The position numbers were made by a program, and so were the translations under genes. Of a DNA stretch of 64,000 nucleotides, positions 8,469-16,316 are shown piece after piece. The first letter of the stretch is position 1; every line of letters starts with the position of its first letter. Origin of the DNA: Streptococcus porci DSM 23759 (GTDB taxonomy: Bacteria > Bacillota > Bacilli > Lactobacillales > Streptococcaceae); NCBI RefSeq assembly GCF_000423765.1, contig NZ_KE384089.1, positions 135,729 to 199,728 on the forward strand. Reading direction: 5' to 3'. The notes beneath the pieces were generated by a model that saw only the letters and a program-made list of their open reading frames with translations, did no database searches and was not told the DNA's origin.

Positions 8469-9092
8469 ATGCGTAAAAAACCTATTATTATTGGTGTTAC
8501 TGGTGGTTCAGGCGGGGGAAAAACGAGTGTCTCGCGTGCTATTTTATCGAATTTTCCAGATGAAAAGATTGCTATGATTGAGCACGATTCTTACTACAAG
8601 GATCAGAGTCATCTTACCTTTGAGGAGCGTGTGACGACTAATTATGACCACCCTTTGGCCTTTGATACGGATTTGATGATTGAGCATTTGAGTGAGTTAA
8701 TTGCTGGTCGTCCAGTGGACATTCCTATTTACGATTATACTCAGCACACTCGTAGCGCCAAGACTTATCGCCAGGAGCCTCAGGACGTTTTTATCGTGGA
8801 AGGGATTTTGGTTCTTGAGGATAAAAGGCTGCGCGATTTGATGGATATTAAATTATTCGTTGACACGGATGATGATATCCGTATTATCCGCCGTATCAAA
8901 CGGGACATGGAAGAACGTGGGCGTAGCTTAGATAGTATTATTGAGCAGTACACCACTGTTGTTAAACCCATGTACCATCAATTTATCGAACCAACCAAGC
9001 GCTATGCAGATATTGTCATTCCAGAGGGCGTTTCAAATGTGGTAGCCATTGACCTGATTAATACCAAAATAGCGAGTATCTTAGGAGAATAA
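8469..9092 (+). CDS. udk: Uridine kinase
   Basis: A 207-residue cytoplasmic P-loop kinase that phosphorylates uridine and cytidine with ATP or GTP for pyrimidine salvage. The P-loop [12 protein letters not shown] is at residues 8-19. The family DHP and YDYTQHTR segments, which bind the nucleoside, are near residues 58 and 86. Family length is matched. The ATG has no clear free Shine-Dalgarno. The purine-rich GAGGGC upstream lies in a hairpin, so leader-level control is possible. It stands alone as a transcription unit. Confidence 0.97.
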   Translation: MRKKPIIIGVTGGSGGGKTSVSRAILSNFPDEKIAMIEHDSYYKDQSHLTFEERVTTNYDHPLAFDTDLMIEHLSELIAGRPVDIPIYDYTQHTRSAKTYRQEPQDVFIVEGILVLEDKRLRDLMDIKLFVDTDDDIRIIRRIKRDMEERGRSLDSIIEQYTTVVKPMYHQFIEPTKRYADIVIPEGVSNVVAIDLINTKIASILGE

Positions 9093-9173
9093 ACTAGGCA
9101 TTTAGCGAATTATTTGTCATAAAAATGCTTAAATGGTAAAATAATATCACCATAACTGTTTTGGAGATATGAT

Positions 9174-9935
9174 GTGGACAGAGAGAAGAAGAAACACATT
9201 TTTGCGATTGTAGGTATCCTAGCTTTAATCCTAGCGATTTTAGCGCTCTTTCGTTACCGACAAGTACAGCTTGATTCACAGCGCGTTGCCATTGAGAAAA
9301 AAGTGACACAGATGTCACAAGACAAACTTCTGAGTAAAGCTGAGGAAGCAGTCAAACAGCTTGAAGCTGACAAAAAAGAAGAAAATATCGCAAAGGCTCA
9401 AGAGGCTGTTGATGCCATAACAGACAAGGATAGCAGAGAAAAACTTCAAAACCGTATCAAGGCTGTCAAAGCTGAACTAGCTAAAAAAGCCGAGAACGAA
9501 AAGCTTCAGGCTAAGGCTGAAAAAGCGGTAAAAAACGTAGAAAATCATCCGTCACAAGAAAATGTCTCTTCTGCCCAAGAAGCTGTTAATAAGGTGCTTG
9601 AGAAAAAAGTGAAAGAAGGCTTACAAGCCCGTATCGACAAGATTAAGAGTGCTCTTTCAGACTATGAACCAGAAAGTCTGTACCAAAGCACAGTGACAGA
9701 AGTTGTCGAGCCAGTAGAGCCTCAAGAGGTCTTCTCAGAAATAGAGACACCAAGTACACCAAACAGAAGTCCACAATCGGAGGCTAACTCGAATAGCTCG
9801 ACAAATACAAACACAATCCCCAACGTCGAAACGACATCAGCACCATCAGAAACCACTATTGCCCCATCGCAACCAGAAACGAGCGAAGTAGTCCCTCCAA
9901 GTGTTGAAGAAGTTACTGGAACTAGTGGTCATTAA
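9174..9935 (+). CDS. Membrane-anchored surface protein with coiled-coil repeats, function unknown
   Basis: A 253-residue protein. A short basic N-terminus and one membrane segment (about 9-27) are followed by a lysine- and glutamate-rich helical region (about 40-165) with two copies of a roughly 45-50-residue repeat (AEEAVKQLE.../AEKAVKNVE..., each reaching KAQEAVD or SAQEAVN). The last 85 residues are rich in Ser, Thr, Pro and Glu and look disordered. The most likely layout is an N-terminal anchor with the rest outside the cell. The start is GTG 9174, 7 bases after TTGGAG. There is no LPXTG or lipobox. Function is not recognised. Confidence 0.7.
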   Translation: MDREKKKHIFAIVGILALILAILALFRYRQVQLDSQRVAIEKKVTQMSQDKLLSKAEEAVKQLEADKKEENIAKAQEAVDAITDKDSREKLQNRIKAVKAELAKKAENEKLQAKAEKAVKNVENHPSQENVSSAQEAVNKVLEKKVKEGLQARIDKIKSALSDYEPESLYQSTVTEVVEPVEPQEVFSEIETPSTPNRSPQSEANSNSSTNTNTIPNVETTSAPSETTIAPSQPETSEVVPPSVEEVTGTSGH

Positions 9936-9950
9936 AACATTTGAAACTTT

Positions 9951-10140
9951 AAAAGAGAGCTGGACAAAAATCGGGAAATCGGCATTTTTGCCGATTTCCC
10001 GATTTTGTTGTCCAGCCTCCGCACAGTTGATTAGGAAGGTTGTTATCCATTGTGTAGCAAGGAATAGGATTTTCCAATCACCACTGCACCCAAATGCCTA
10101 TCTGCAATCATGTTAAAAGGCTGGGACTCATGTCTCAGCC
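9951..10140 (-). repeat. Dispersed terminator-flanked element, copy A1
   Basis: Read on the minus strand, this 190-bp unit begins with a hairpin (GGCTGAGAC paired with GTCCCAGCC, then TTTT) just after the ohrR-like gene. It continues through a conserved core and ends in a large hairpin (9959-10016) with an 18-bp perfect stem, 9967-9984 with 9989-10006. The core matches 41073-41260 along its length, with shared words such as ATTGCAGA, CAATGGATA and AATCAACTGT. It also matches a diverged copy at 38325. On the plus strand the large hairpin probably terminates the gene ending at 9935. Confidence 0.8.
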
Positions 10141-10160
10141 TATTTGTGTGCTCTAAGGGA

Positions 10161-10601
10161 TTATTGGTTAAGATAATCTTGTAAACGATGAATCAGTTCT
10201 TGATTTTGCTGGATATAATGCTGAGATTTTTCCTTGGTTAGACCTTCAATTTGGCGAAAACAGGTCAGAAGTTTTGCTTCTAACTGTTCCTGTAAGGCCA
10301 TGCCTTTTTCTGTGACGCAGAGAAAAAGCTGGCGCTTATCTTGTTTGGGTGTCAGGCGCTGGATATATCCCTTATCCTCTAATCGTTTGAGGAGAGGAGT
10401 CAGAGTGTTACTAGCCAAATCAAGCTCTTTCCCTAACTCTTTCAGGGTCAGCGGAGCCTTTTCCCAAAGCACTAGCAGAACGAGATATTGGGTGTAGGTC
10501 AGGTCAAATTCTTTGAGGTTTTTGAGGTAAAACTGATTAAAGAGTTTATTGACCTGGTAGAAAGAATGGCAAAGCTGCTGGGAAAAATCGTAGTGAGACA
10601 T
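10161..10601 (-). CDS. MarR-family regulator, OhrR-like
   Basis: A 146-residue winged-helix repressor. The N-terminal QLCHSFYQV segment places a cysteine near residue 11, and LTYTQYLVLLVLWE follows. Both match the OhrR branch, in which that Cys is oxidised by organic peroxides and the repressor leaves DNA. The recognition-helix region (LASNTLTPLLKRLEDKGYI) and the wing (DKRQLFL) are present. The start has AAGGAA upstream. It faces a dead msrB/DJ-1 fusion whose promoter overlaps its own, so a peroxide-response pair was probably once here. No ohr gene is nearby. The regulon is unknown. Confidence 0.8.
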   Translation of the reverse strand: MSHYDFSQQLCHSFYQVNKLFNQFYLKNLKEFDLTYTQYLVLLVLWEKAPLTLKELGKELDLASNTLTPLLKRLEDKGYIQRLTPKQDKRQLFLCVTEKGMALQEQLEAKLLTCFRQIEGLTKEKSQHYIQQNQELIHRLQDYLNQ

Positions 10602-10624
10602 CGTGGTTCCTTTATCCTATTTTT

Positions 10625-10693
10625 AATCGCTTGCGATAAAAAATTATAGCATAAATCATTTTTCTTGACAATTAAGACGATAAATCTTAAAAT
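10625..10693. promoter_or_regulatory. Overlapping divergent promoters with a palindrome
   Basis: Plus strand: TTGACA (10665-10670), 17-base spacer, TAAAAT (10688-10693). Minus strand: TTGTCA (complement of 10666-10671), 17-base spacer, TATAAT (complement of 10643-10648), reading to the regulator gene. The two -35 boxes overlap. A palindrome ATCGC-TT-GCGAT at 10625-10636, between the minus -10 and the regulator start, could be its operator. The boxes are seen; the operator role is inferred. Confidence 0.6.
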
Positions 10694-10729
10694 ATTAAAC
10701 AATCGCACACGACTAAATGAAGCGTTAAG

Positions 10730-10981
10730 ATGACTGAAACAAAAGAAGAACTTCGTCAGCGTATTGATTACTTAGCCTATGAAGTCACGCAAAATGCTGG
10801 GACGGTACCAGTTTTTACAGGTCTTTAAGATGATTTTTTTGAAAAAGGGGCAAACGTTGACCTTGGAGAACCGTTCGCACCAGTTGTCCGTCAGGAAGGT
10901 CGCCTTTTAACAGGTCAAAATCTCCAATCAGCACGTGCTCTCGGCAAAGCAGTTGCCAACATTTTAAACGATATAGCTTAA
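10730..10981 (+). pseudogene. Fused remnant: msrB N-terminus joined to DJ-1/PfpI C-terminus
   Basis: One frame runs from ATG 10730 to TAA 10979-10981 with a TAA at 10826-10828. The first 40 codons read like the start of peptide-methionine (R)-S-oxide reductase (TKEELRQRIDYLAYEVTQ, then FTG and DDFFEKG). The rest reads like the C-terminal end of a DJ-1/PfpI-family protein (VVRQEGRLLTGQN, then QSARALGKAVA). The join falls in the middle of the frame after FFEKG. The catalytic parts of both enzymes are missing, so it is dead. It still has a good promoter at 10665-10693. Confidence 0.75.
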
Positions 10982-11021
10982 TCGCAAATCTTTTTACATT
11001 TATGATAATTAGGAGGAACTT

Positions 11022-11378
11022 ATGTCACTTTTTACAACCATTCTAGGAACTTTAGTAGCTATTGAATTTTTCTACATCTTCTACCTTGAGACTATTGCAA
11101 CAAGTTCAGCATCAACTTCTCGAGTTTTTAAAATGACGGAAGAAGAACTAGCGCGCCCATCTGTCAATACTCTTTTTAAAAATCAAGGTGTTTACAACGC
11201 CCTGATTGCTGTTTTGATTTTAGTAGCACTTTTCATCTTCCCAAGCGAGCAATGGCTAGCGCTACTGATGTGCTATATTGTCTTAGTAGCAGCTTATGGT
11301 GCCATCACAAGCGATAAGGGGATTATTCTTAAACAAGGTGGCTTGGCTATTTTGACTTTGATTTCTATGCTGTTTTAG
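11022..11378 (+). CDS. DUF1304-family membrane protein
   Basis: A 118-residue protein with four predicted membrane segments (about 4-24, 53-73, 77-95 and 100-117). The cytoplasmic stretch between the first two holds the KNQGVYNALIA signature of the DUF1304 family. Family function is unknown. The ATG follows TAGGAGGAA at good spacing. It may once have been co-transcribed with the dead fusion gene upstream, which ends 40 bases before it. Nothing in the sequence shows a substrate. Confidence 0.8.
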   Translation: MSLFTTILGTLVAIEFFYIFYLETIATSSASTSRVFKMTEEELARPSVNTLFKNQGVYNALIAVLILVALFIFPSEQWLALLMCYIVLVAAYGAITSDKGIILKQGGLAILTLISMLF

Positions 11379-11419
11379 ACAAACACCATTTTTGCCACTT
11401 CCTTAGGTGTGGTCGGACG

Positions 11420-11533
11420 CTAGCAACTTCTTGACAGAATTATATGGCTGATTCTTGAGTCCAAATCTCAAAACTTCCGTACCGCATAAACAGTTGATTT
11501 GTGTATTTTTCACTACAGTAGAAGTTGCGCTAG
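11420..11533. repeat. Gene-free stretch bounded by short inverted repeats
   Basis: The stretch 11379-11616 has no gene. CTAGCAACTTCT (11420-11431) and AGAAGTTGCGCTAG (11520-11533) are inverted copies that differ by a two-base insertion. They may be the ends of a small decayed mobile element. No target duplication was found. Confidence 0.35.
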
Positions 11534-11616
11534 GGCTCGCTAGGTCAGGGTTTCTTTTGTTTGAACCTCTTAGCATAGCTTCAGCAAATAAAGCATAGAT
11601 GTTATGTCTGAGATTT

Positions 11617-11645
11617 AAGAACTGAAAAATTCAGTTCTTTTTTTC
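11617..11645 (+). terminator. Terminator upstream of the oad operon
   Basis: AAGAACTGAA (11617-11626) pairs with TTCAGTTCTT (11630-11639) and is followed by a T-run. It insulates the oad operon promoter from upstream transcription. Confidence 0.8.
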
Positions 11646-11653
11646 TAAAAAAA

Positions 11654-11684
11654 ATGTAAAGCGTTTACATTTTTGTGCTATAAT
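11654..11684 (+). promoter_or_regulatory. oad promoter with perfect palindromic cre site
   Basis: ATGTAAAGCGTTTACAT at 11654-11670 is a perfect palindrome and matches the CcpA operator (cre). Its left part also serves as the -35 (TGTAAA, 11655-11660), 18 bases before TATAAT (11679-11684), which has an extended -10 TG. CcpA bound here would block polymerase, so the operon should be shut off by rapidly used sugars. Confidence 0.85.
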
Positions 11685-11732
11685 GTAAGCGTGAATATCG
11701 TTTTAATATATCAAAAGTGGAAAGGAGTTTCT

Positions 11733-13112
11733 ATGCAATCAGTTGCAATTACAGAAACCTTATTGCGTGACGCTCATCAGAGTTTGATGGCGACGCGTTT
11801 GTCGATAGAGGATATGCTGCCAGTTCTGCCCCTTTTGGATCAGGTAGGCTACTATTCTCTGGAATGCTGGGGTGGCGCGACTTTTGACGCCTGTCTGCGT
11901 TTTCTGAGTGAGGATCCTTGGGAAAGATTGCGCACGCTCAAGAAAAACTTACCCAAGACAAAGCTACAAATGCTACTCCGAGGGCAAAACTTGTTGGGCT
12001 ACCGCCATTATTCAGACGATGTGGTAAATAAATTTGTCGAACTCTCAGCCAAAAATGGAATCGATGTTTTTCGGATTTTCGATGCACTTAATGACACCCG
12101 AAATCTACAATGCGCGCTGGATGCAGTCAAAAAGACTGGAAAAGAAGCTCAACTCTGCATTTCCTATACGACCAGCCCAGTTCATACGGTTGATTACTAT
12201 ATTGAGCTGACTAAGGAGATGGTAGCCATGGGGGCAGACTCAATCTGTATCAAAGATATGGCTGGAGTGCTGACACCCAAAGACGCTAGGGATTTAATTT
12301 CTGGCATGAAATCAGTGACAGCTTTACCTATTATTTTGCATACTCATGCAACTAGCGGAATCTCTGAGATGACCTATCATGCGGCGATTGAATCAGGAGT
12401 AGATAGGATTGACACAGCTCTATCACCGTTTTCAGGCGGAACTTCGCAGCCTGCGACGGAATCTCTCTATCTAGCCCTGAAAGATGAGGGCTATGATGTG
12501 AGCTTAGATGAAAAGGTGATGGAGGAGATTGCGACTTATATGCGAAAGGTTCGGCAAAAGTATCTTGATGATGGGACTATGAGCCCAAGCCTACTCTTTT
12601 CTGATCCACGCACACTGATTTATCAGGTTCCAGGCGGTATGTTGTCAAATATGCTGTCGCAACTGAAACAAGCTGGTGCTGAAAATAAACTTGACCAAGT
12701 TTTAGCGGAAGTTCCAAAAGTCAGAAAAGACATGGGCTATCCACCTCTAGTTACCCCAATGAGCCAGATTGTTGGTACCCAGGCGGCGATGAATATTATT
12801 TTGGGTGAACGCTATAAGATGGTCTCTAAGGAAGTCAAGCAATACTTAGCTGGCGAATACGGCAAGTCACCCGTTCCAGTTGATAGAGAGTTTGCCAAAT
12901 CCATTATCGGAGAGACAAAGGTTTACACGGGGAGGCCAGCAGACCGTTTGGAACCAGAATTGGACAAACTTCGTGCGGAAATTGGCGATTTAGCAAAATC
13001 TGACGAAGATGTGCTCAGTTTTGCCCTTTTTCCAAATGTGGCTAAAGAGTTTTTGACTAAAAAATATGCTCTTAAGGATGAGGTTGTCCGTGTGACGGGC
13101 TATGTGATTTAA
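11733..13112 (+). CDS. oadA: Oxaloacetate decarboxylase alpha subunit (carboxyltransferase)
   Basis: A 459-residue protein of the pyruvate carboxylase/OadA carboxyltransferase family. It moves the carboxyl group of oxaloacetate to biotin, giving pyruvate. The TIM-barrel begins with ITETLLRDAHQSLMATR, which carries the conserved RDAHQS. DALND near residue 111 and the metal-binding HTHAT near residue 205 follow. It lacks the C-terminal biotin domain found in longer OadA; that domain is a separate gene (13446). ATG 11733 is chosen because of AAAGGAG upstream and the family start. First gene of the oad operon. Confidence 0.93.
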   Translation: MQSVAITETLLRDAHQSLMATRLSIEDMLPVLPLLDQVGYYSLECWGGATFDACLRFLSEDPWERLRTLKKNLPKTKLQMLLRGQNLLGYRHYSDDVVNKFVELSAKNGIDVFRIFDALNDTRNLQCALDAVKKTGKEAQLCISYTTSPVHTVDYYIELTKEMVAMGADSICIKDMAGVLTPKDARDLISGMKSVTALPIILHTHATSGISEMTYHAAIESGVDRIDTALSPFSGGTSQPATESLYLALKDEGYDVSLDEKVMEEIATYMRKVRQKYLDDGTMSPSLLFSDPRTLIYQVPGGMLSNMLSQLKQAGAENKLDQVLAEVPKVRKDMGYPPLVTPMSQIVGTQAAMNIILGERYKMVSKEVKQYLAGEYGKSPVPVDREFAKSIIGETKVYTGRPADRLEPELDKLRAEIGDLAKSDEDVLSFALFPNVAKEFLTKKYALKDEVVRVTGYVI

Positions 13113-13121
13113 GGAGGGAAA

Positions 13122-13427
13122 ATGACTTACTCACTAATTGATATATTGCAGGTGACCGTTGTGTCTATGGGTCTGGTTTTTGTTTGCCTGACTGGAATCA
13201 TGTGGATGATGCAATTAACGGGGAAAATCTTGAGCAAAGATAAACCAGTTGTTAAAGAGTCCCCATCACAAACTCAGACACCTGAAGTAGCGGCACCTAG
13301 CTTAAAAGGTCTTGCCTTGGTAGAAAAAGACGAGTTTGCTAAGGTGGCAGTTTTAACAGCGCTGGCTTTTGCTTCTAAAAAAGAAAGTGGTAAACGCTTT
13401 GAAGTAGCAGATGTTGTGAAACGTTAA
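13122..13427 (+). CDS. Oxaloacetate decarboxylase gamma-type small membrane subunit
   Basis: A 101-residue protein with one N-terminal membrane segment (about 8-31, VVSMGLVFVCLTGIMWMM), then a polar Ser/Thr/Pro linker and a short basic C-terminal helix. This is the plan of OadG, which holds the alpha subunit on the membrane beta subunit. It has AAGGAGGG before the ATG. Its place between oadA and the biotin carrier supports the call. Sequence identity in this family is low, so order and topology carry the assignment. Confidence 0.8.
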   Translation: MTYSLIDILQVTVVSMGLVFVCLTGIMWMMQLTGKILSKDKPVVKESPSQTQTPEVAAPSLKGLALVEKDEFAKVAVLTALAFASKKESGKRFEVADVVKR

Positions 13428-13445
13428 AGTAGAAAGGAATGTTTA

Positions 13446-13787
13446 ATGAAATACGAAGTAACAGTAAATGGTCAGGTCTATGAAGTGACCTTGCGTGAAT
13501 TGGCTGAGGGTGAATCTGTGACGACAACAAGTCCTATTCCAGCCCCACCGGTAACGACAGCTCCTCAACTTACAACGGGGGATGTCCTTAAGGCACCTAT
13601 GGCTGGAACGGTTTTAGCCATCAAAGTTCAGGCAGGTCAGGCAGTTAAGAGAGGTGATGTAGTTGCCATTCTTGAAGCTATGAAGATGGAAAATGAAATT
13701 CTTGCACCAGCTGATGCGACGGTTTCACAGGTTTTCGTCAGTCCAAATCAAGCGGTTGAGTCAGACCAAGCGCTCTTGGCATTCTAG
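13446..13787 (+). CDS. Biotin carrier subunit of oxaloacetate decarboxylase
   Basis: A 113-residue biotin/lipoyl-attachment protein. The C-terminal 70 residues form the biotinyl domain with the target lysine in EAMKMENE near residue 80. A flexible Thr/Pro/Ala linker (about 25-45) precedes it, as in the swinging-arm carriers of OadA, GcdC and MmdC. It shuttles CO2 on biotin from the alpha to the beta subunit. BirA, encoded at 38600, would attach the biotin. AGAAAGGAA precedes the ATG. Confidence 0.92.
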   Translation: MKYEVTVNGQVYEVTLRELAEGESVTTTSPIPAPPVTTAPQLTTGDVLKAPMAGTVLAIKVQAGQAVKRGDVVAILEAMKMENEILAPADATVSQVFVSPNQAVESDQALLAF

Positions 13788-13796
13788 GAGGCGCCT

Positions 13797-14927
13797 ATGT
13801 TAGAAGTGATCAATCAGATGATTGAGACATCTGGATTTGCTAATCTGACCTGGCAACACCTAGTCATGATTGCTTTGGCATTGGTCTTTCTTTATCTTGG
13901 GATTAAGAAAGAGTATGAGCCCTATCTCATGGTGCCTATTGCTTTTGGAATTTTGCTCGTTAATTTGCCTCTGGGAGGATTGATGGCTCATCCAGAAAAC
14001 GGCAATCCAGGTGGTCTTCTGTATTATCTCTACCAAGGAACTAATTTGGGTATCTATCCACCGCTTATCTTCTTATGTCTGGGTGCTTCAACAGACTTTG
14101 GTCCTCTCATTGCTAACCCTAAGACTATTCTTCTTGGAGGAGCGGCTCAGCTTGGCATCTTTGCGGCCTTTTTCCTAGCTATCGTCCTTGGAATGACTCC
14201 TCAAGAAGCAGCTTCGGTGGGAATCATTGGCGGTGCTGATGGTCCTACGGCTATCTATGTTACGACCCGTTTAGCACCTGATTTACTGGCGACCATTGCT
14301 CTTGCGGCTTATTCTTACATGGCTTTAGTACCAATTATTCAGCCGCCAATCATTCGTGCTCTGACAACTCAGGAAGAGCGTAAGACCAAGATGGTTCAGG
14401 CACGCCCTGTTTCTCAGACTGAGAAAATTATTTTCCCAATCGTGGTGACTATTTTTGTTAGCCTTATGGTTCCAAGTGCCACCACTTTGGTTGGATGCCT
14501 CATGCTGGGCAATTTAGTGCGTGAGATTAAGATTGTTCCTAAAATTACGGAAAATCTGCAAAATACCCTCATGTACTGCATTACCATTATCCTTGGTTTG
14601 ACTGTTGGTGCTAAGGCAAATGCAGAGCTTTTCTTGTCTTTAACCACTCTTAAAATAATTGCTTTAGGACTTTTGGCTTTCTCTATCGGTACAGCCGGTG
14701 GCGTACTACTCGGTAAAGTCATGTACCGCTTGTCTGGTAAGAAAATCAATCCGATGATTGGTGCAGCGGGTGTCTCAGCAGTACCAATGGCTGCGCGTGT
14801 GGTGCAAAAAGTGGGTCAGGAAGAAGATCCATCTAATTTCTTACTAATGCACGCCATGGGACCAAATGTTGCTGGTGTTATAGGCTCTGCTATCGCAGCA
14901 GGCGCACTTTTAGCTTTTTTTGGATAA
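13797..14927 (+). CDS. oadB: Sodium-pumping oxaloacetate decarboxylase beta subunit
   Basis: A 376-residue protein with about nine to ten membrane segments. It decarboxylates carboxybiotin and exports Na+ across the membrane. Family signatures are GIIGGADGPTAIY (residues about 142-154), which holds the conserved Asp, the segment GAAGVSAVPMAARV and the C-terminal HAMGPNVAGVIGSA. AGGAGG precedes the ATG. It is the last gene of the operon and is followed by a hairpin at 14936-14962. No citrate lyase genes lie beside it, so the oxaloacetate source is not shown here. Confidence 0.95.
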   Translation: MLEVINQMIETSGFANLTWQHLVMIALALVFLYLGIKKEYEPYLMVPIAFGILLVNLPLGGLMAHPENGNPGGLLYYLYQGTNLGIYPPLIFLCLGASTDFGPLIANPKTILLGGAAQLGIFAAFFLAIVLGMTPQEAASVGIIGGADGPTAIYVTTRLAPDLLATIALAAYSYMALVPIIQPPIIRALTTQEERKTKMVQARPVSQTEKIIFPIVVTIFVSLMVPSATTLVGCLMLGNLVREIKIVPKITENLQNTLMYCITIILGLTVGAKANAELFLSLTTLKIIALGLLAFSIGTAGGVLLGKVMYRLSGKKINPMIGAAGVSAVPMAARVVQKVGQEEDPSNFLLMHAMGPNVAGVIGSAIAAGALLAFFG

Positions 14928-14935
14928 GATGTTAC

Positions 14936-14962
14936 AGGAGTGAGTCTCGGCTCACTCCTTTT
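14936..14962 (+). terminator. oad operon terminator
   Basis: AGGAGTGAG (14936-14944) pairs perfectly with CTCACTCCT (14951-14959), followed by a short TTTTA. Confidence 0.7.
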
Positions 14963-15034
14963 AGCTTGCTATGACCTTACAAAATTGTAAGCGCAGCTTT
15001 TCTGAAAAATCCTATACTAGTTACAGGTAAGTAC

Positions 15035-15063
15035 TTGACAAGAAATTGTTGAAAAGGTATCAT
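15035..15063 (+). promoter_or_regulatory. Promoter of the MacAB-like operon
   Basis: TTGACA (15035-15040), a 17-base spacer and TATCAT (15058-15063), 35 bases before the adaptor gene start. Confidence 0.75.
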
Positions 15064-15098
15064 TGTACTACACAATAAATACATAAAAAGGAAAAACC

Positions 15099-16316
15099 AT
15101 GGCAGGAAGAAGAGATAAAAAAAGATTCTGGAACAAAAAGACCATCATCGGTGGTGTAGCTGGTTTAGTTATTTTGACGGCTGGTGGTTATGCGTATATG
15201 GCATCGACAGGATTAGGACAGCAAACAAAAGAGGTGGTTTATCAGACCTCAACAGTGGCGGAAGGAACCTTGGCTTCCTCAACACTTTTGTCCGGAACGG
15301 TGAAGGCTAAGGCCGAACAGTATGTCTATTTCGATGCTACAAAAGGCTCAAGTGCAACAGTGACGGTTAAAGTAGGTGATAAGGTAACAGCCGGTCAGCA
15401 GTTGGTTCAATATGATACGACGACTGCGCAAGCTACCTATGATGAAGCTGTTCGCGCCCTCAACAAAGTTGGTCGTGATATCAACCAGTTGACAACCTAC
15501 GGTGTTCCGCAAGCAAGCACAAGTCTTGATGAAAAAACTGGACAAGAAATCACTGTTAATCCTACAGATCAAGCTAACGCTGAATATCAAAATCAGTTGC
15601 AGACCTTGTATGAATCCTATGCTTCTGCCGAGGCTCAGGTAGCTAAGGCACAGGCAGCGCTTAACGAAACCATTTTCCTTAGTGATGTGGAAGGAACTGT
15701 TGTTGAAATCAATGACAATATTGACCCATCAGCCAGAGAGAGTCAGGTCTTGGTTCATGTAACCAGCGAAGGAAAGCTACAAGTTGAAGGTCATTTGACT
15801 GAATATGACCTAGCCAATATCAAGGTTGGTCAAGCCATCAAAATCAAATCTAAAGTATACCCTGACAAGGAGTGGACTGGAAAAATCACTTACATTTCAA
15901 ACTACCCAGCACAAAATACAGGACAAAGCGTTTCAGGGGTAGGAACGGGAGCCACGTCAGGTACTGGTGCTAGTTACGCTTATAAGGCTGAAATTACGAG
16001 TGACCTAGGGGAACTCAAGCAAGGTTTCTCTGTCTCAGTTGAAGTGGTCAATGAGCAAAAGAGTCTTCTGGTACCATTGACGGCTCTAGTGACCGACGGG
16101 GATAAATCCTATGTATGGGTTCTTGATGACAAGAACAAGGTCTCTAAGGTGGAAGTGACAACTGGAGATGCTGATGCTGTTTCACAAGAAATTTCAGCAG
16201 GCTTAACTGCAGGTCAGACCCTTATTGTTAATCCAGATGATTCGCTCAAAGCCAATCAAAAATTAGAAGACACCGAGCCATTTAAGGAAACAGAGGTGAC
16301 GTCCCGTGACAAATAA
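15099..16316 (+). CDS. MacA-like membrane fusion (adaptor) protein of an ABC exporter
   Basis: A 405-residue HlyD/RND-type adaptor. One N-terminal membrane segment (about 15-33) puts the rest outside the cell. A split lipoyl/barrel-sandwich domain (from about residue 70 and again near 195-225) surrounds a helical hairpin (about 110-185). A beta-barrel and a C-terminal domain follow. With the ATPase and permease next to it this gives a three-gene MacAB-type system like those in pneumococci, which export peptides or drugs. Substrate is not deducible. AAAGGAA precedes the ATG. Confidence 0.9.
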   Translation: MAGRRDKKRFWNKKTIIGGVAGLVILTAGGYAYMASTGLGQQTKEVVYQTSTVAEGTLASSTLLSGTVKAKAEQYVYFDATKGSSATVTVKVGDKVTAGQQLVQYDTTTAQATYDEAVRALNKVGRDINQLTTYGVPQASTSLDEKTGQEITVNPTDQANAEYQNQLQTLYESYASAEAQVAKAQAALNETIFLSDVEGTVVEINDNIDPSARESQVLVHVTSEGKLQVEGHLTEYDLANIKVGQAIKIKSKVYPDKEWTGKITYISNYPAQNTGQSVSGVGTGATSGTGASYAYKAEITSDLGELKQGFSVSVEVVNEQKSLLVPLTALVTDGDKSYVWVLDDKNKVSKVEVTTGDADAVSQEISAGLTAGQTLIVNPDDSLKANQKLEDTEPFKETEVTSRDK

